From positions 48,511 through 112,510 of the forward strand of contig DDWZ01000002.1 of the NCBI GenBank assembly GCA_002347095.1: a DNA stretch of 64,000 bases. The letters run 5' to 3'. The translations under genes and the position numbers were made by a program. A model generated the notes under the pieces. That model searched no databases. It was not told the origin of the DNA and saw nothing but the letters and a program-made list of their open reading frames with translations. The DNA is from Desulfobulbaceae bacterium UBA2273 (GTDB lineage Bacteria > Desulfobacterota > Desulfobulbia > Desulfobulbales > Desulfurivibrionaceae). Of this stretch, positions 49,458 through 58,483 are shown piece by piece. Numbering within the stretch: the first letter of the stretch is position 1; each line of letters starts with the position of its first letter.

Positions 49458-50336
49458 GTGAAGGGAATAATCCTGGCAGGTGGCTCCGGCACGCGGCTCT
49501 ATCCGTTGACCCGTTCGGTGAGCAAGCAACTGTTGCCGGTCTATGACAAGCCCATGATTTATTACCCCCTGTCCACCCTCATGCTGGCGGGGATTCGGGA
49601 GGTTTTGCTCATCACCACCCCTGAGGATCAAGGGCAGTTCATGGAGCTATTGGGCGATGGCCGTCAGTGGGGCATTACCCTGGAGTATGCGGTGCAGCCC
49701 AGGCCCGAGGGCATTGCCCAGGCCTTTGTGATCGGGGAAAAGTTTATTGCCAACGAGCCGGTCTGTCTCATTCTTGGGGATAATATCTTCTATGGGCATG
49801 GCCTGGCCAAGACCCTTCTGGATAAAGGGGCCGATCCCAAGGGCGGAATGGTTTTCGGCTACTATGTGCGTGATCCCGAGCGCTATGGAGTGATTTCCTT
49901 TGCCCCGGACCGGACCGTGCTTGATATCGAGGAAAAGCCGGCCAAGCCCAAGTCCCGCTACGCCGTGACCGGCCTCTATTTCTATGACAGCCAGGTGGTT
50001 GAAATTGCCCGCAATCTCAAACCTTCGGCCCGGGGGGAGCTTGAGATAACCGATGTCAACCGCGCCTATCTGGCCAAAGGGCAGTTGCAGGTCGAACTTT
50101 TGGGTCGGGGCACGGCCTGGCTTGACACCGGCACCCATAATTCCCTGCTGGATGCGGCCAACTTTATCAAGGTTGTGGAAGATCGGCAGGGGTTGAAAAT
50201 CGCCTGTCTTGAGGAGATCGCCTTCCGGATGGGGTATATCGATGGAAAGCAGTTGGCGCGGCTGGCCGAGCCCCTGCGGAAAAACGGCTACGGCCAGTAT
50301 CTGTTGCAGATTCTCGATGAGGGACAGGGACAATGA
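49458..50336 (+). CDS. rfbA: Glucose-1-phosphate thymidylyltransferase
   Basis: RfbA makes dTDP-glucose, the first step to dTDP-L-rhamnose for O-antigen. The 292-residue protein has the nucleotidyltransferase signature '[37 protein letters not shown]' at the N-terminus, '[13 protein letters not shown]' near 107 and '[18 protein letters not shown]' near 220. GTG 49458 is the family start, with GGGAG upstream; the ATG frame 21 codons longer is unconserved. It overlaps rfbC by four bases and begins the rfbACD-B operon. Confidence 0.97.
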   Translation: MKGIILAGGSGTRLYPLTRSVSKQLLPVYDKPMIYYPLSTLMLAGIREVLLITTPEDQGQFMELLGDGRQWGITLEYAVQPRPEGIAQAFVIGEKFIANEPVCLILGDNIFYGHGLAKTLLDKGADPKGGMVFGYYVRDPERYGVISFAPDRTVLDIEEKPAKPKSRYAVTGLYFYDSQVVEIARNLKPSARGELEITDVNRAYLAKGQLQVELLGRGTAWLDTGTHNSLLDAANFIKVVEDRQGLKIACLEEIAFRMGYIDGKQLARLAEPLRKNGYGQYLLQILDEGQGQ

Positions 50337-50878
50337 GGTTCGTGTCCTCCGAAATACCCGGGGTGTTGCTCGTCGAACCCCAGGTTTTTGGGGATTCCCG
50401 CGGATTTTTCATGGAGACCTGGCATGCCGCGAAGTTTGCCGCGGCCGGGCTTGATTGTAATTTTGTCCAGGACAACCACAGCAAGTCGGTGCAGGGAACC
50501 TTGCGCGGGCTGCATTACCAGATCAGAAAGCCCCAGGGCAAGCTGGTGCGGGTGATCAGCGGCGAGGTGTTTGACGTGGCCGTGGATTTGCGGAAAAGCT
50601 CTCCTTTTTTCGGCCGATGGGTCGGCGAGATTCTTTCCGCGGAAAACAAGAAGATGCTTTGGGTGCCGCCGGGGTTTGGCCATGGCTTTTACGTGTTGAG
50701 CCCCGAGGCCGAATTTGTGTACAAGTGCACGGAATTCTATGCCCCGGAAGATGAGCGTTGCATCCGCTGGGATGATCCCGAGTTGGCTATCGCCTGGCCG
50801 TTGCTGGGGCAGCCCCCCCTGCTTTCGCCCAAGGATCTGGCCGGGGTATCGTTGGCCGAGGCGGAGTTGTACCCATGA
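50333..50878 (+). CDS. rfbC: dTDP-4-dehydrorhamnose 3,5-epimerase
   Basis: The 181-residue cupin epimerase has '[11 protein letters not shown]' (about 22), '[20 protein letters not shown]' (about 42-62; catalytic His in LHY), '[17 protein letters not shown]' and '[12 protein letters not shown]' (about 115). It converts dTDP-4-keto-6-deoxyglucose to the L-lyxo form. Starts and stops overlap rfbA and rfbD by four bases each (ATGA). Confidence 0.97.
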   Translation: MRFVSSEIPGVLLVEPQVFGDSRGFFMETWHAAKFAAAGLDCNFVQDNHSKSVQGTLRGLHYQIRKPQGKLVRVISGEVFDVAVDLRKSSPFFGRWVGEILSAENKKMLWVPPGFGHGFYVLSPEAEFVYKCTEFYAPEDERCIRWDDPELAIAWPLLGQPPLLSPKDLAGVSLAEAELYP

Positions 50879-51753
50879 GGGTCTTGCTTGTCGGCGGCAG
50901 CGGCCAGTTGGGCAGGGAACTGCAGCACTGCAAACCGGCCGACATGGAATTGCTGGCTTTGGGTTCCTCGGAACTGGATCTTCGGGAGGCCGAAGCTGTG
51001 GCGGCCAGGGTGAGCGGATTCCGTCCCCGGGTGATCATCAATGCCGCAGCCTATACCGCAGTGGATCGGGCGGAAAACGAGCAGGAAGCAGCCTTTGGCG
51101 TCAACGGCCAGGGCGCGGCAAACCTGGCCCAGGCGGCCCGCGCGGTGGGCGCCTATTGCCTGCAGGTGTCCACGGATTTTGTTTTTGACGGAGCGCAATC
51201 CCGCCCCTATCTGCCCACGGACCGGACAAACCCCTTGGGGGTCTACGGGGCCAGCAAACTGGCCGGCGAGCAGTTGGCGCTTGCGGCCTACCCGGAAGGG
51301 GTGGCCATTGTCCGTACCGCCTGGCTCTATTCCGCTTGTGGCAATAATTTTGTCACCGCCATGCTGCGGCTCATGGGGGAGCGGGAAACCATAGGGGTGG
51401 TGGCGGATCAGATCGGCACTCCGACCTGGGCACGCGGTCTGGCCGAGGCTCTCTGGCAGATGTCTCGAGTGCAGCCCAAGGGGATATGCCATTGGACCGA
51501 CGCCGGCGTGGCCAGTTGGTATGATTTTGCCGTGGCCATACAGGAAGAGGGGCTTGGTTGCGGACTGCTTGCCCGGGAGATTCCCATCCTGCCCATCAAT
51601 ACCGTTGACTATCCCACCCCGGCCAGGCGGCCGAGCTATAGCGTGCTGGACAAGACCGGGACCTGGGCGGCCCTGGGGATGACGCCGCCCCATTGGCGTG
51701 TTGCCCTGCGGGGGATGTTGCATGAGTATTCAGTGCTGAGAACCGAGTGCTGA
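50875..51753 (+). CDS. rfbD: dTDP-4-dehydrorhamnose reductase
   Basis: The 292-residue short-chain-type reductase has the Rossmann start '[16 protein letters not shown]', 'INAAAYTAVDRAENE' near 58 and the catalytic 'DRTNPLGVYGASKLAGEQ' with Tyr and Lys near 125-132. It makes dTDP-L-rhamnose. The last nine codons ('EYSVLRTEC' and stop) are read from a heptamer repeat, so the original C-terminus has been replaced. The IVS-type gene and rfbB follow. It overlaps rfbC by four bases. Confidence 0.96.
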   Translation: MRVLLVGGSGQLGRELQHCKPADMELLALGSSELDLREAEAVAARVSGFRPRVIINAAAYTAVDRAENEQEAAFGVNGQGAANLAQAARAVGAYCLQVSTDFVFDGAQSRPYLPTDRTNPLGVYGASKLAGEQLALAAYPEGVAIVRTAWLYSACGNNFVTAMLRLMGERETIGVVADQIGTPTWARGLAEALWQMSRVQPKGICHWTDAGVASWYDFAVAIQEEGLGCGLLAREIPILPINTVDYPTPARRPSYSVLDKTGTWAALGMTPPHWRVALRGMLHEYSVLRTEC

Positions 51754-51760
51754 GTGTTGA
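51725..51760. repeat. TCAGCAC-type heptamer repeats at the rfbD 3' end
   Basis: AGTATTCAGTGCTGAGAACCGAGTGCTGAGTGTTGAGG holds four GTGCTGA-like units. They form the last rfbD codons and stop, and with 52160-52225 they bracket the four-helix-bundle gene in opposite orientation. Confidence 0.7.
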
Positions 51761-51769
51761 GGGGCTGGA

Positions 51770-52141
51770 ATGGCGGGGATAGGTCGATTCGAGGATATTG
51801 TTGCTTGGCAAAAGGCTCGTGTTCTCACCAGAGAAATCTATCTGGTTACTGCTTCTGGTGGGTTTGCAAAGGACTTCGGATTGCGGGACCAGATCCGCCG
51901 GGCGAGTGTGTCGGTTATGGCAAATATTGCCGAAGGTTTTGAACGGGCCGGCCGGGCAGAGTTTCATCAGTTTCTGGTTGTGGCCAAGGCATCATGTGCC
52001 GAAGTGCGCTCCCATCTTTATGTTGCCTTGGATGTCGGATATATTACGGAAGACCTGTTTCGTGGATTGTCGGACATGACGGAAGAAGTTGGAAGAATAA
52101 TCGGCGGTCTCCGCCGCACTGTCAATCAAATCAAGAGTTAA
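51770..52141 (+). CDS. Four-helix bundle protein (23S rRNA intervening sequence type)
   Basis: The 123-residue protein has '[21 protein letters not shown]' (about 7-27), '[23 protein letters not shown]' (about 39-61) and '[14 protein letters not shown]' (about 80-93), the signature of the S23/IVS four-helix-bundle family. Members were first seen inside 23S rRNA intervening sequences and are now widespread as free genes with unknown role. Here it breaks the rfb operon between rfbD and rfbB, in the same orientation and flanked by heptamer repeats on both sides, which suggests insertion as a cassette. ATG 51770 has GGGGCTGGA upstream. Confidence 0.9.
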   Translation: MAGIGRFEDIVAWQKARVLTREIYLVTASGGFAKDFGLRDQIRRASVSVMANIAEGFERAGRAEFHQFLVVAKASCAEVRSHLYVALDVGYITEDLFRGLSDMTEEVGRIIGGLRRTVNQIKS

Positions 52142-52152
52142 GCACAACAAAC

Positions 52153-53310
52153 ATGCCCTCAGTACTCAGCACTCAGCACTCGCCCCTAAGCACTCAGCAC
52201 TCAGCACTCGCCCCTAAGCACTCGCTTTTGATCACTGGTGGGGCCGGTTTTATCGGGGCCAATTTTGCCCATTACTGGCTGGCTCAATATCCGCAGGACC
52301 GGGTGGTGGTGCTCGATGCCCTGACCTATGCCGGGAATATGGCCAGTCTTGCCGGGTGTCTGGAGCAGGAGAATTTTCGCTTTGTCCACGGCGACATCGG
52401 GGATCAGGACCTGGTCGAAACCCTGTTGGCTGAAGAGTCCCTCGACACCCTGGTTAATTTTGCCGCCGAATCCCATGTGGACCGCTCCATCCACGGCCCG
52501 GACCCCTTCGTGACCACCAACGTGGTCGGGACCCACAGCCTGCTCAAGGCCGCGAAAAAGGTCTGGCTGGACGGGGGCGGACGGCCGCACCGGTTCCATC
52601 ACGTTTCCACCGATGAGGTCTACGGCTCGCTCACCTCGGAGGAGCCGCCCTTTACCGAAACTTCACCCTATGCCCCCAACTCGCCCTATTCGGCGAGCAA
52701 GGCGGCCTCCGACCATCTGGTGCGGGCGTATCACCACACCTACGGGCTGGAAGTCACCACCAGCAACTGTTCCAACAATTATGGACCCTACCAGTTTCCG
52801 GAAAAGCTGATCCCGCTCATTATCCTCAATATCCTCGAAGCAAAACCGCTGCCCATTTACGGCGACGGCCTGAACATCCGCGACTGGCTTTATGTGGAGG
52901 ACCATTGCCGGGGCATCGACCTGGTCCTGCGCAAGGGCAGGGTCGGCGAGGTGTACAATATCGGGGGCAACAACGAATGGCGAAATATCGAGATCGTCCG
53001 GCTGGTCTGTAGTCTGGTGGACGAACGGCTTGCCGCTTCCGAGAGCCTGCGGCAGCGTTTTCCGCGCTCTCCGGTCTGCCAGGGCCACACGGCGGAAACA
53101 CTCATCACCTTTGTCAAGGACAGGCCGGGCCATGACCGGCGCTACGCCATCGACGCCGCGAAAAGCCGGAGCGAGTTGGGATACGCGCCCCTGGAATCCT
53201 TTGAAACCGGGATCCGGAAGACCATCGATTGGTATTTGGCCAACGAACCCTGGTGGCGGGCAGTGATGAACGGCAGCTACCGGGATTGGCTGGAAAAGCA
53301 ATATGCCTAG
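52153..53310 (+). CDS. rfbB: dTDP-glucose 4,6-dehydratase with repeat-derived N-terminus
   Basis: RfbB oxidises and dehydrates dTDP-glucose to the 4-keto-6-deoxy sugar. The 385-residue frame has 'LLITGGAGFIGANFAHYW' (about 26-43), 'NFAAESHVDRSI' (about 100), 'HVSTDEVYGSL' (about 151) and 'PYSASKAASDHLVRAYHHTYG' (about 178; catalytic Tyr and Lys). The first 23 residues are translated from the heptamer repeat and are not part of the usual fold; homologs start 3-5 residues before LLITGG. ATG 52153 is the only ATG; TTG 52228 is an alternative. The frame overlaps the next gene by eight bases. Confidence 0.95.
   Translation: MPSVLSTQHSPLSTQHSALAPKHSLLITGGAGFIGANFAHYWLAQYPQDRVVVLDALTYAGNMASLAGCLEQENFRFVHGDIGDQDLVETLLAEESLDTLVNFAAESHVDRSIHGPDPFVTTNVVGTHSLLKAAKKVWLDGGGRPHRFHHVSTDEVYGSLTSEEPPFTETSPYAPNSPYSASKAASDHLVRAYHHTYGLEVTTSNCSNNYGPYQFPEKLIPLIILNILEAKPLPIYGDGLNIRDWLYVEDHCRGIDLVLRKGRVGEVYNIGGNNEWRNIEIVRLVCSLVDERLAASESLRQRFPRSPVCQGHTAETLITFVKDRPGHDRRYAIDAAKSRSELGYAPLESFETGIRKTIDWYLANEPWWRAVMNGSYRDWLEKQYA
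52160..52225. repeat. 28-bp tandem duplication of TCAGCAC-type heptamers at the rfbB 5' end
   Basis: A 28-bp unit made of CTCAGCA heptamers plus CTCGCCCCTAAGCA occurs exactly twice, at 52165-52192 and 52193-52220, with a partial third copy after it. The rfbB start codon (52153) and the first 22 or so codons lie in or next to it. Confidence 0.8.
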
Positions 53311-54079
53311 TGACAAGCTGCCACTCTCCGTGGCCATCATCACCAGAAACGAGGAGGACCGTCTGCCCGAGTGTCTGGCCAGCGTTGCCTTTGCCGCTGA
53401 GGTCGTCGTTGTGGATTCGGACAGCACGGACAGAACGGTGGAGATTGCCCGCGAGTTCGGCGCCGTGGTGTATGTCGAGCCCTGGCAGGGATTTGGCCGC
53501 CAAAAGCAGTTGGCCATTGACCGCTGCCGTCACGATTGGGTCCTGGTGCTCGATGCCGATGAGCGGGTTGGGGCAGAGGCGCAGTGGGAGATCAGGGAGG
53601 TGTTGGCCACGGGTTCAAGTGTCGCCTACAGCTTTCCCCGCAAAAATTATTTCTGCGGCCGCTGGCTCAGGCATGCCGGCTGGTGGCCGGATCGGGTGGT
53701 TCGGTTGTTTCGCAAGGATTCAGCCAGAATGTCCGAACGGGCGGTGCATGAATCCCTGGAAGTGCACGGCCCGGTGGGCGCCCTGCGTCATCCCCTGATC
53801 CATTACGCCAACAAGGATCTGGCGCAAACCCTGCGCAAGGTGAACCACTATTCTTCCGCCGGAGCCAACGAGCTGTTTGCCCAGGGGGAAACAGCCTCGG
53901 CCGTCAAGGCGCTGCTGCGGGCCGTCTGGGCTTTTCTGCATGGCTATATTCTCCGGGGCGGTTTTCTTGACCGGGGCGAAGGTTTTATCATGGCTGTTTC
54001 CGATTTTATGAACGTATTTTTCAAGTATGCCAAGCTGCGCGAGCTGCACAAGCAAAAAGAAAAAGACACGCCGTCCTGA
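53303..54079 (+). CDS. Family 2 glycosyltransferase, WaaE/KdtX-like
   Basis: The 258-residue protein starts with the GT2 Rossmann motif 'LSVAIITRNEEDRLPECLASV' and the nucleotide/metal residues 'VVVDSDSTDRTVEIAREFGA' and 'VLVLDADERVG'. 'RAVHESLEVHG' is typical of the WaaE/KdtX group, which adds a beta-1,4-glucose to LPS heptose. The acceptor here is not certain. ATG 53303 overlaps rfbB by eight bases, and waaC starts 10 bases after its stop. Confidence 0.88.
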   Translation: MPSDKLPLSVAIITRNEEDRLPECLASVAFAAEVVVVDSDSTDRTVEIAREFGAVVYVEPWQGFGRQKQLAIDRCRHDWVLVLDADERVGAEAQWEIREVLATGSSVAYSFPRKNYFCGRWLRHAGWWPDRVVRLFRKDSARMSERAVHESLEVHGPVGALRHPLIHYANKDLAQTLRKVNHYSSAGANELFAQGETASAVKALLRAVWAFLHGYILRGGFLDRGEGFIMAVSDFMNVFFKYAKLRELHKQKEKDTPS

Positions 54080-54089
54080 TGCCGATTCC

Positions 54090-55142
54090 GTGAATATCCT
54101 CATTGTCAAGACCAGCGCCATCGGCGACGTCATCCATACCCTTCCCGCCCTCAATGCCCTGCGCCGCAAGTATTCGGACGCCCGGATCGACTGGCTGGTG
54201 GAGGAGGCTGCGGCGGATCTGGTTATCGGTCATAAGGCCCTTGATACCGTGCTGGTCTCACGGCGCAAGGCGTGGATCCGGGACCTGAAGCAGGGCCGGG
54301 TGCTGGCAGCCTACCGAGGGTTTGCCGACTTTGTCAAAAAGTTGCGGGAGACGGAGTACGATCTGCTCATCGACTTCCAGGGGCTGCTGAAAAGCGGAAT
54401 CTTTGTCGGGCTGGCCCGAGCCACAAGAAAGGTCGGTTTCGGCAAGGGGATGGAGCATGCCGAATGCAGCTACCTCTTTCTCAATGAACCCATCCCGCCG
54501 GTGAACATGGACCAGCATGCGGCCATCCGGGAGTTGCTGCTGCTTAAGGCGATCGGTATTGAAAGCGAGGAGATTGTCTTTGATCTGCCGGTTACCGATG
54601 AACAGCGGGGAAAAATAGAGCATTTGCTTGCAGCCGAAGGAATCGATCCGGCCAAACCCCTGGTGGCGATCAACCCCATGACCACCTGGGAAACCAAGCA
54701 CTGGCGCAATGACCGTTTTGCCCGGGTTGCGGACGCCCTGCTTGACAAGGGCATGGCCGTTGTTTTCAGCGGCGGCCCGCAGGACGTGCGGGGCATCGCA
54801 GAGATTCGCAGTGCCATGACCGGCAAAGCCGCGAGCCTGGCCGGCAGGACAACGCTGAAGGAATTGGCCGCGCTCTATGAAAGGGTGGCTGTGCTCATTA
54901 CCACCGACACCGGCCCCATGCATCTTGCCGCCGCAACAGGCGCGCCGGTGGTTGCCCTGTTCGGGCCTACCGCGCCCTGGCGTACCGGGCCTTTCGGTGA
55001 GGGGCACAGGATTCTGCGGGCGGATATTGCCTGTAGCCCCTGTCTGAAAAGGCAGTGCGACCGCGGTCATGCCTGCATGACCCAGATCACCGTGGATCAG
55101 GTGGTGCAGGCAGCGCTGGCCGTGTCTAAAGGCAGGAGCTGA
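54090..55142 (+). CDS. waaC: Lipopolysaccharide heptosyltransferase I
   Basis: The 350-residue GT9 enzyme begins 'MNILIVKTSAIGDVIHTLPALNAL' (GTG start) and has 'LIDFQGLLKSG' near 100, 'INPMTTWETKHW' near 193 and 'LITTDTGPMHLAAATGAPVVALFGPT' near 270, all heptosyltransferase signatures. WaaC transfers the first heptose to Kdo2-lipid A. GTG 54090 is the family start; no ATG is in frame at this position. It lies between two other glycosyltransferases in a head-to-tail run. Confidence 0.93.
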   Translation: MNILIVKTSAIGDVIHTLPALNALRRKYSDARIDWLVEEAAADLVIGHKALDTVLVSRRKAWIRDLKQGRVLAAYRGFADFVKKLRETEYDLLIDFQGLLKSGIFVGLARATRKVGFGKGMEHAECSYLFLNEPIPPVNMDQHAAIRELLLLKAIGIESEEIVFDLPVTDEQRGKIEHLLAAEGIDPAKPLVAINPMTTWETKHWRNDRFARVADALLDKGMAVVFSGGPQDVRGIAEIRSAMTGKAASLAGRTTLKELAALYERVAVLITTDTGPMHLAAATGAPVVALFGPTAPWRTGPFGEGHRILRADIACSPCLKRQCDRGHACMTQITVDQVVQAALAVSKGRS

Positions 55143-55146
55143 TTGC

Positions 55147-56058
55147 ATGGATATCTCCATTGTTATCGTGAACTGGAACACCAAGGAGTTGCTGCTGGAT
55201 TGCCTGGCTTCGGTGTATGCCATGGCCGGGGATCTGCGCTTCGAGGTTTTCGTGGTGGATAACGCCTCAAGCGATGGCAGCGTTTCGGCGGTGCAGGCCC
55301 AGTATCCCCAGGTCACAATCATCCAAAACGAGAAAAACCTCGGCTTTGCCGCCGCAAACAATAAGGCCTTGCGGATCATGCAGGGCAAGTATGCGTTGCT
55401 GCTTAACACCGACACGGTATTGACGGAAGGGGCCATTGCCAAACTTTTTGCATACCTGGAAAACCATGGGGAGGCAGGCATGGCCTGCGGCCAGTTGCTC
55501 AACGCGGACGGCTCCAAGCAGAACTCCATTGCCAATTTCCCGGGTTTGTTGGGCCTGCTCTGCAATGAAACCGTACTGCGGCTGCTGTGGCCGCGAAGAT
55601 TTCCCAGTAAGCGGCAGGAATATCGGGCGCCCATTGAGGTGGAGTCCTGTATCGGCGCCTGCCTGATGGTGCGCAAGGCGGCCATGGATGCGGTGGGACT
55701 GCTGGACGAGCGTTATTTTTTCTTCATGGAAGAGACTGACTGGGCTTTGGCCATGCACAGGGGGGGGTGGAAATCAATCTTTGTCCCTGATGCCCATATT
55801 TACCATTTGCAAGGGCAAAGCGCCGGGCATAATGTCCGGGCCAGGATCATGTTTTACCGGGCCCGGTATCTCTATCTCCGCAAGTGGTTTCCGCACCTCT
55901 GGCCGCTCCATGGCCTGTTGCTTGTGACGCGTCTGCTCATCAATGTCCTGTTGAACGGGCTTGGCCTGATCATGACCCTGGGATTGCATGGGGGCATCCG
56001 GGGGAGATTGGCGCTGTATCTGCAACTGCTTTCATGGCACGTGCGGGGATGCCCCTGA
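55147..56058 (+). CDS. Family 2 glycosyltransferase, rhamnosyltransferase-like
   Basis: The 303-residue protein has the GT2 start 'ISIVIVNWNTKELLLDCLASV', 'VVDNASSDGSVSAVQAQYP' and 'LLLNTDTVLTEGAI', then 'CIGACLMVRKAAMDAVGLLDERYFFFMEETDWALAMHRGGW', which is typical of rhamnosyltransferases. A hydrophobic C-terminal segment (about 250-295) suggests membrane association. It starts four bases after waaC. It may transfer rhamnose made by RfbABCD, which is inferred from the family and context. Confidence 0.9.
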   Translation: MDISIVIVNWNTKELLLDCLASVYAMAGDLRFEVFVVDNASSDGSVSAVQAQYPQVTIIQNEKNLGFAAANNKALRIMQGKYALLLNTDTVLTEGAIAKLFAYLENHGEAGMACGQLLNADGSKQNSIANFPGLLGLLCNETVLRLLWPRRFPSKRQEYRAPIEVESCIGACLMVRKAAMDAVGLLDERYFFFMEETDWALAMHRGGWKSIFVPDAHIYHLQGQSAGHNVRARIMFYRARYLYLRKWFPHLWPLHGLLLVTRLLINVLLNGLGLIMTLGLHGGIRGRLALYLQLLSWHVRGCP

Positions 56059-56065
56059 GGCCTTT

Positions 56066-57157
56066 ATGGATATCCCCTTGATTACAGGCAAGACAACGAT
56101 AACCGGTTCACCGCGCAGCATTCTGCTTGTGCAGCTCGGCGATATCGGCGATGTTGTCCTCTCTACCCCCTGCATCAGGGCGTTGCGGGAAAATTATCCG
56201 CAGGCCAGGATCGTGGTTGCCGTCTGGGACAAGGCTGCCGAGCTGTTGGAGGATTGTCCCTGGCTTGATCAGGTTATCGCGGTTACGAAGCGGTCCCGGT
56301 CGCTTCGGGAAGAACTTCGCTTTCAGCGCGATTTTTTTCGCAACCTGCGCAGCCTTCATTGCGAACTGGCCATTGACCTGCGAACCGGAACGCGCGGGGC
56401 CATAATGGCCTTTCTTTCCGGGGCGTCCCAGCGGCTCGGTTTTTATGCCGGGGATGGCAGGCTGTGGCGGAATCGCCTTTTTACTAGTCTTCTGCAGCGG
56501 GAATACACCCCTGATTTGCATGTTGTCGACTATCTCCTCGGATTGCTCGCCGCCTTCGGGATTACAACCGGACAGAGAACCCCGGCGCTGGCCGTTGCTG
56601 GGGGTAAGCAGGAGAAAATCCGGCTTCTTTTCGAGCGAGAGGGGATTTGCCAGGATAAAAAGCTTGTTGCCGTGCAGCCGTTTTCCCTCTGGCAATACAA
56701 GGAGTGGGGCAAGGAAAAATATATCGCCCTTATCCAAGGGCTGGTAAAGGAACACGGGGCGGCGGTGCTTGTCACCGGCTCGGTTGCGGAAAAAGACCGG
56801 GCCGAGGAAATTGTCCTGGGCTGTGGCGCGGGATGCTATAATTTCGCCGGGAAGACCTCCATCGCCATGTATGCGGCCTTGTTGCAGCAATGCCGGTTGT
56901 TCATAGGGGTTGATAGCGCCGGCCTGCATATCGCAGCGGCGGTGGGAACCCCCACGGTCGGGATATTCGGGCCGTCCTCTCCGGTATCCTGGGCGCCGAG
57001 AGGCAAGCAGCACCTCATCGTCCAGAAAAACCTGCCGTGTGTCCCGTGCCGAAACAAGGGGTGCCATGACAGTGAGAAGAGTGCCTGTCTGGAAGAATTG
57101 ACGCTTGAAGAGGTCCGGGCGGGAGTCGAGTCGCATCTGCGCAATACGTTGTTGTAA
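56066..57157 (+). CDS. GT9 heptosyltransferase-like protein
   Basis: The 363-residue protein has 'SILLVQLGDIGDVVLSTPCIRALRENYP' (about 18-45), 'LAIDLRTGTRGAIMAFLSGA' (about 105), 'VAVQPFSLWQYKEWG' (about 200) and 'FIGVDSAGLHIAAAVGTPTVGIFGPS' (about 285). These mark ADP-heptose:LPS heptosyltransferases (WaaF/WaaQ group). A Cys-rich segment near the C-terminus ('CVPCRNKGCHD') is common in this group. It is likely heptosyltransferase II or III; the exact acceptor is unknown. GAGG precedes ATG 56066. Confidence 0.9.
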   Translation: MDIPLITGKTTITGSPRSILLVQLGDIGDVVLSTPCIRALRENYPQARIVVAVWDKAAELLEDCPWLDQVIAVTKRSRSLREELRFQRDFFRNLRSLHCELAIDLRTGTRGAIMAFLSGASQRLGFYAGDGRLWRNRLFTSLLQREYTPDLHVVDYLLGLLAAFGITTGQRTPALAVAGGKQEKIRLLFEREGICQDKKLVAVQPFSLWQYKEWGKEKYIALIQGLVKEHGAAVLVTGSVAEKDRAEEIVLGCGAGCYNFAGKTSIAMYAALLQQCRLFIGVDSAGLHIAAAVGTPTVGIFGPSSPVSWAPRGKQHLIVQKNLPCVPCRNKGCHDSEKSACLEELTLEEVRAGVESHLRNTLL

Positions 57158-57239
57158 TCGTTCGCACTAGGTGCCCGCTTTGTTTTTCAGGGACATCATA
57201 AACGCAAAAGAAAAGGGGTCCTGGAAAGGGCGGAATGAA

Positions 57240-58475
57240 ATGGATTTGAATGCGGCATCAACCGATAATTCCAGTAAAATTGTTTCTTTTTTAGCCGCAA
57301 GTATTCCGGTACTCCTCGGGATTTTTGTTTTTCTGGTCCCTTTTCCCCACACAACGACGATCAAGGAAATATGCTATTATTTGTCGGTGTTCGTGGTTGT
57401 TGCGCTGATCCTGTTCAGAAAAATACAATTTTCTTTTCAGACCCCCCTGGCTGTTCCCGGGATTCTTTTTGTGGCCTGGTGTTTTTTTGGTCTTTTTTTC
57501 GCAGTGAACCCGGCAAACAGCATGCATGATATCTATGCGCATTTATTGAAATATATTCTCCTCTATTTCATTCTGGTGAATGGTTTTTGTTCACTGAGAA
57601 AATTGTCGGTTCTCTCCTGGATACTCATCGTTTCCGCTTCAAGTCTCTTTGTCTGGCGGCTGTACTATTACTACGTAAAGCTCGGCACCCCTTTGGCTGA
57701 GAGATTCGGCGCTAGCTTCACCGAGGTGACCACCAATCTGGTCGGAATCATCGCCGTTGTTTCCATTGTTTTCAGCATACACAACATCTCCCAGGCAAAG
57801 GGGTGGCCCGGGAGAATGTTTTTCGTAAGCTGTATTCTGCCCGCCCTGGCCGTAATTTTTCTGGCGCAAACCCGAAGCGTGTTGCTTGCCTTGGTTGTTT
57901 CCTTGATGGTTGTTCTTTCTGCGCGGAAGAAGGTTCTCGCCGGAGTTTTGTTGTTGCTTGGGGTGATCCTGTCTGTCAGTCCTGCCGGGGGAAGATTTAC
58001 AAGTAATATGGCAGACAATCTGAGAATTAAACACGGACTGCTTGTGTGGGAGGTCGTGAAGGATTATCCCGTAACCGGGATCGGTTTTGGCATGCAAACA
58101 TTTGGTGGAGATCTGGATTTGCAACGCTACAATGCCAGGTTGCCGGAAAGGTTTCAGGGGCAGGAGATCTTGTTGAATCCCCACAATATGTATACCGACA
58201 TTGCGGTGCGTACCGGCATTCCGGGGATCATCTTTTTCCTTGGGGTCATCTTCGCTTTTTTTCGGATGCTGTGGCAGCTCCGGAAAAATGGCGCGAGCGA
58301 CAACATTGTCTCGTGGGTGAACGCTGTTTGTGCGGCAGGGGTGTCATTTTTTATAATTGGATTTTTTGAACCGGTTTTTAGTCATTATCCCGAGTCGGTT
58401 CTCTGCGTGATTTTTGCCATGGGGACAATATTGTGGCGAAGCAACAGGGACAGTCGGCCTTCAATGGCAGAATAG
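57240..58475 (+). CDS. O-antigen ligase family protein (WaaL/Wzy-C type)
   Basis: The 411-residue protein has about 10-12 hydrophobic helices and a large periplasmic loop near 270-340. 'AQTRSVLLALVVSLMVVLS' is a Wzy_C-like core, and 'NPHNMYTDIAVRTGIPGIIFFLGVIF' contains the conserved 'PHNxYxxxxxxxGxxG' motif with the catalytic His. This fits O-antigen ligase or polymerase. The region is somewhat more AT-rich than the genes before it. ATG 57240 is preferred; a GTG 69 bases upstream is in frame. Confidence 0.9.
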   Translation: MDLNAASTDNSSKIVSFLAASIPVLLGIFVFLVPFPHTTTIKEICYYLSVFVVVALILFRKIQFSFQTPLAVPGILFVAWCFFGLFFAVNPANSMHDIYAHLLKYILLYFILVNGFCSLRKLSVLSWILIVSASSLFVWRLYYYYVKLGTPLAERFGASFTEVTTNLVGIIAVVSIVFSIHNISQAKGWPGRMFFVSCILPALAVIFLAQTRSVLLALVVSLMVVLSARKKVLAGVLLLLGVILSVSPAGGRFTSNMADNLRIKHGLLVWEVVKDYPVTGIGFGMQTFGGDLDLQRYNARLPERFQGQEILLNPHNMYTDIAVRTGIPGIIFFLGVIFAFFRMLWQLRKNGASDNIVSWVNAVCAAGVSFFIIGFFEPVFSHYPESVLCVIFAMGTILWRSNRDSRPSMAE

Positions 58476-58483
58476 GAGTTGTG

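Noticed and set aside
52165..52220. 28-bp tandem duplication considered as a CRISPR array
   Set aside because: Only two copies are present, directly adjacent with no spacers, and built of heptamers; no cas genes are nearby.
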